This document shows, piece after piece, positions 22,832 to 23,458 of a stretch of 23,458 nt of DNA. Made by a program: the position numbers and the translations under genes. Source of the DNA: Bacillota bacterium (GTDB lineage Bacteria; Bacillota; Clostridia; Christensenellales; Aristaeellaceae); NCBI GenBank assembly GCA_023411175.1, contig JAEYPB010000039.1, forward strand, positions 1 through 23,458, written 5' to 3'. The notes below the pieces were generated by a model. That model was not told the DNA's origin. It saw only the letters and a list, made by a program, of their open reading frames with translations, and ran no database searches. The first letter of the stretch is position 1; every line of letters starts with the position of its first letter.

Positions 22832-23458
22832 ATGGACTGGATTGAACTGAGCGTACTGACCACCACCGAGGGCTCGGACATCGTGTCCCAGCAGCTGATT
22901 GACGCGGGCTCCGCGGGCACGGTCATCGAGGACAGAAACGACGTCAAGGTCAACCAGCGCCCCGAGGGGCAATGGGACATCCTGGATGAGTCCGTCGCGC
23001 TTCGGATGAGCGAGGACGTCAAGGTCACCGGGTACTATCCGGCGGACGAGCGCGCCGCGGATAGAATCGCGGATGTTCGCGCGCGGCTGGAAGCGCTCCG
23101 GGGCATGGATCTGGGCATGGACCTCGGCAAGCTGGAGATCCTGTCCGCGCGGGTGGACGAGGAGGACTGGGCGGAATACTGGAAAGCCGCCTTCAAGCCC
23201 TTCAAGATCGGCGAAAAACTGGTCATCCGCCCCAGCTGGACGGTATACGACGCGAAGCCGGGGGAACTGGTCATCGAGCTCGACCCGGGCATGGCCTTCG
23301 GCACCGGCACCCATGAGACGACGGCGCTGTGCGCCTCGTGGCTTGAGGAGCTCGTTGAGCCCGGCGTCAAGGCGATGGATCTGGGCACCGGCACCGGCAT
23401 CCTGGCCATCGCGGCGGCGCTTCTGGGCGCAAAGGATGTGCTCGCCACAGACATCGAC
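22832..23458 (+). CDS. prmA: Ribosomal protein L11 methyltransferase (partial, 3' end cut by window)
   Basis: This SAM-dependent enzyme trimethylates lysines and the N-terminus of ribosomal protein L11. Only the first 209 residues are present, out of about 310 in the family. The N-terminal substrate domain starts MDWIELSVLTTTEGSDIVSQ. The linker WAEYWKAAFKPFKIGEKLVI and the signature LDPGMAFGTGTHETT are both typical of PrmA. The SAM motif I is DLGTGTGILAIAA (from residue 183), and the window ends after ATDID, the acidic motif II. It begins one base after the GNAT stop; the ribosome site is only GAGG. Confidence 0.93.
   Translation, partial: MDWIELSVLTTTEGSDIVSQQLIDAGSAGTVIEDRNDVKVNQRPEGQWDILDESVALRMSEDVKVTGYYPADERAADRIADVRARLEALRGMDLGMDLGKLEILSARVDEEDWAEYWKAAFKPFKIGEKLVIRPSWTVYDAKPGELVIELDPGMAFGTGTHETTALCASWLEELVEPGVKAMDLGTGTGILAIAAALLGAKDVLATDID

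Overview
The window reads as a piece of a high-GC, Gram-positive anaerobe of the Clostridia type (Firmicutes). The reasons are strong GGAGG-type ribosome sites, TTG and GTG starts, a T-box riboswitch in front of metG, and the genes tmcAL, queH and a GH51 arabinofuranosidase with a divergent ArsR-type regulator. The genus is not identifiable from the sequence alone. No phage, IS element, CRISPR array, tRNA or rRNA was seen.

Layout. Bases 1-518 hold no gene. They carry two diverged tandem copies of a structured repeat whose third, inverted copy lies at 20136-20320. Bases 519-6370 are a complete oligopeptide/dipeptide ABC importer: the binding protein is on the minus strand, divergent from permease B, permease C and two ATPases (D, F), with promoters and a palindrome between them. 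Bases 6512-9512 are a tightly coupled set: alanine racemase, an M20 amidohydrolase, and a small protein with a papain/C39-like Cys-His-Asp pattern. A bidirectional terminator follows. On the minus strand lie a VanZ-like gene broken by one in-frame amber codon, a secreted protein with a copper-amine-oxidase-N-type 'stalk' domain, and abfA (GH51).

The abfA gene and its divergent regulator (13129-14037) are separated by a region holding a 33-bp duplicated sequence that looks like a pair of operators. tmcAL (minus strand) follows. Next comes the plus-strand set tdk - GNAT - queH, whose genes overlap. A consensus promoter and a methionine T-box then drive metG-tatD. After the inverted repeat copy and an unusual promoter with interlocked palindromes comes a second plus-strand operon: PHP-domain protein, two RimJ/RimL-type GNATs, and prmA, which is cut by the window end.

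How it fits together. The left half is about peptide and amino-acid acquisition: import, deacylation or peptide cleavage, and Ala racemisation, possibly with cell-wall peptides as substrate (inference). The middle is arabinose-polymer use under its own regulator. The right half is translation and tRNA housekeeping: tRNA-Met acetylation, queuosine synthesis, Met-tRNA charging under T-box control, protein acetylation and L11 methylation. The most unusual items are the structured repeat family, the interlocked palindromes at the PHP promoter, the duplicated operator at abfA, and the C39-like protein next to alr and the amidohydrolase.
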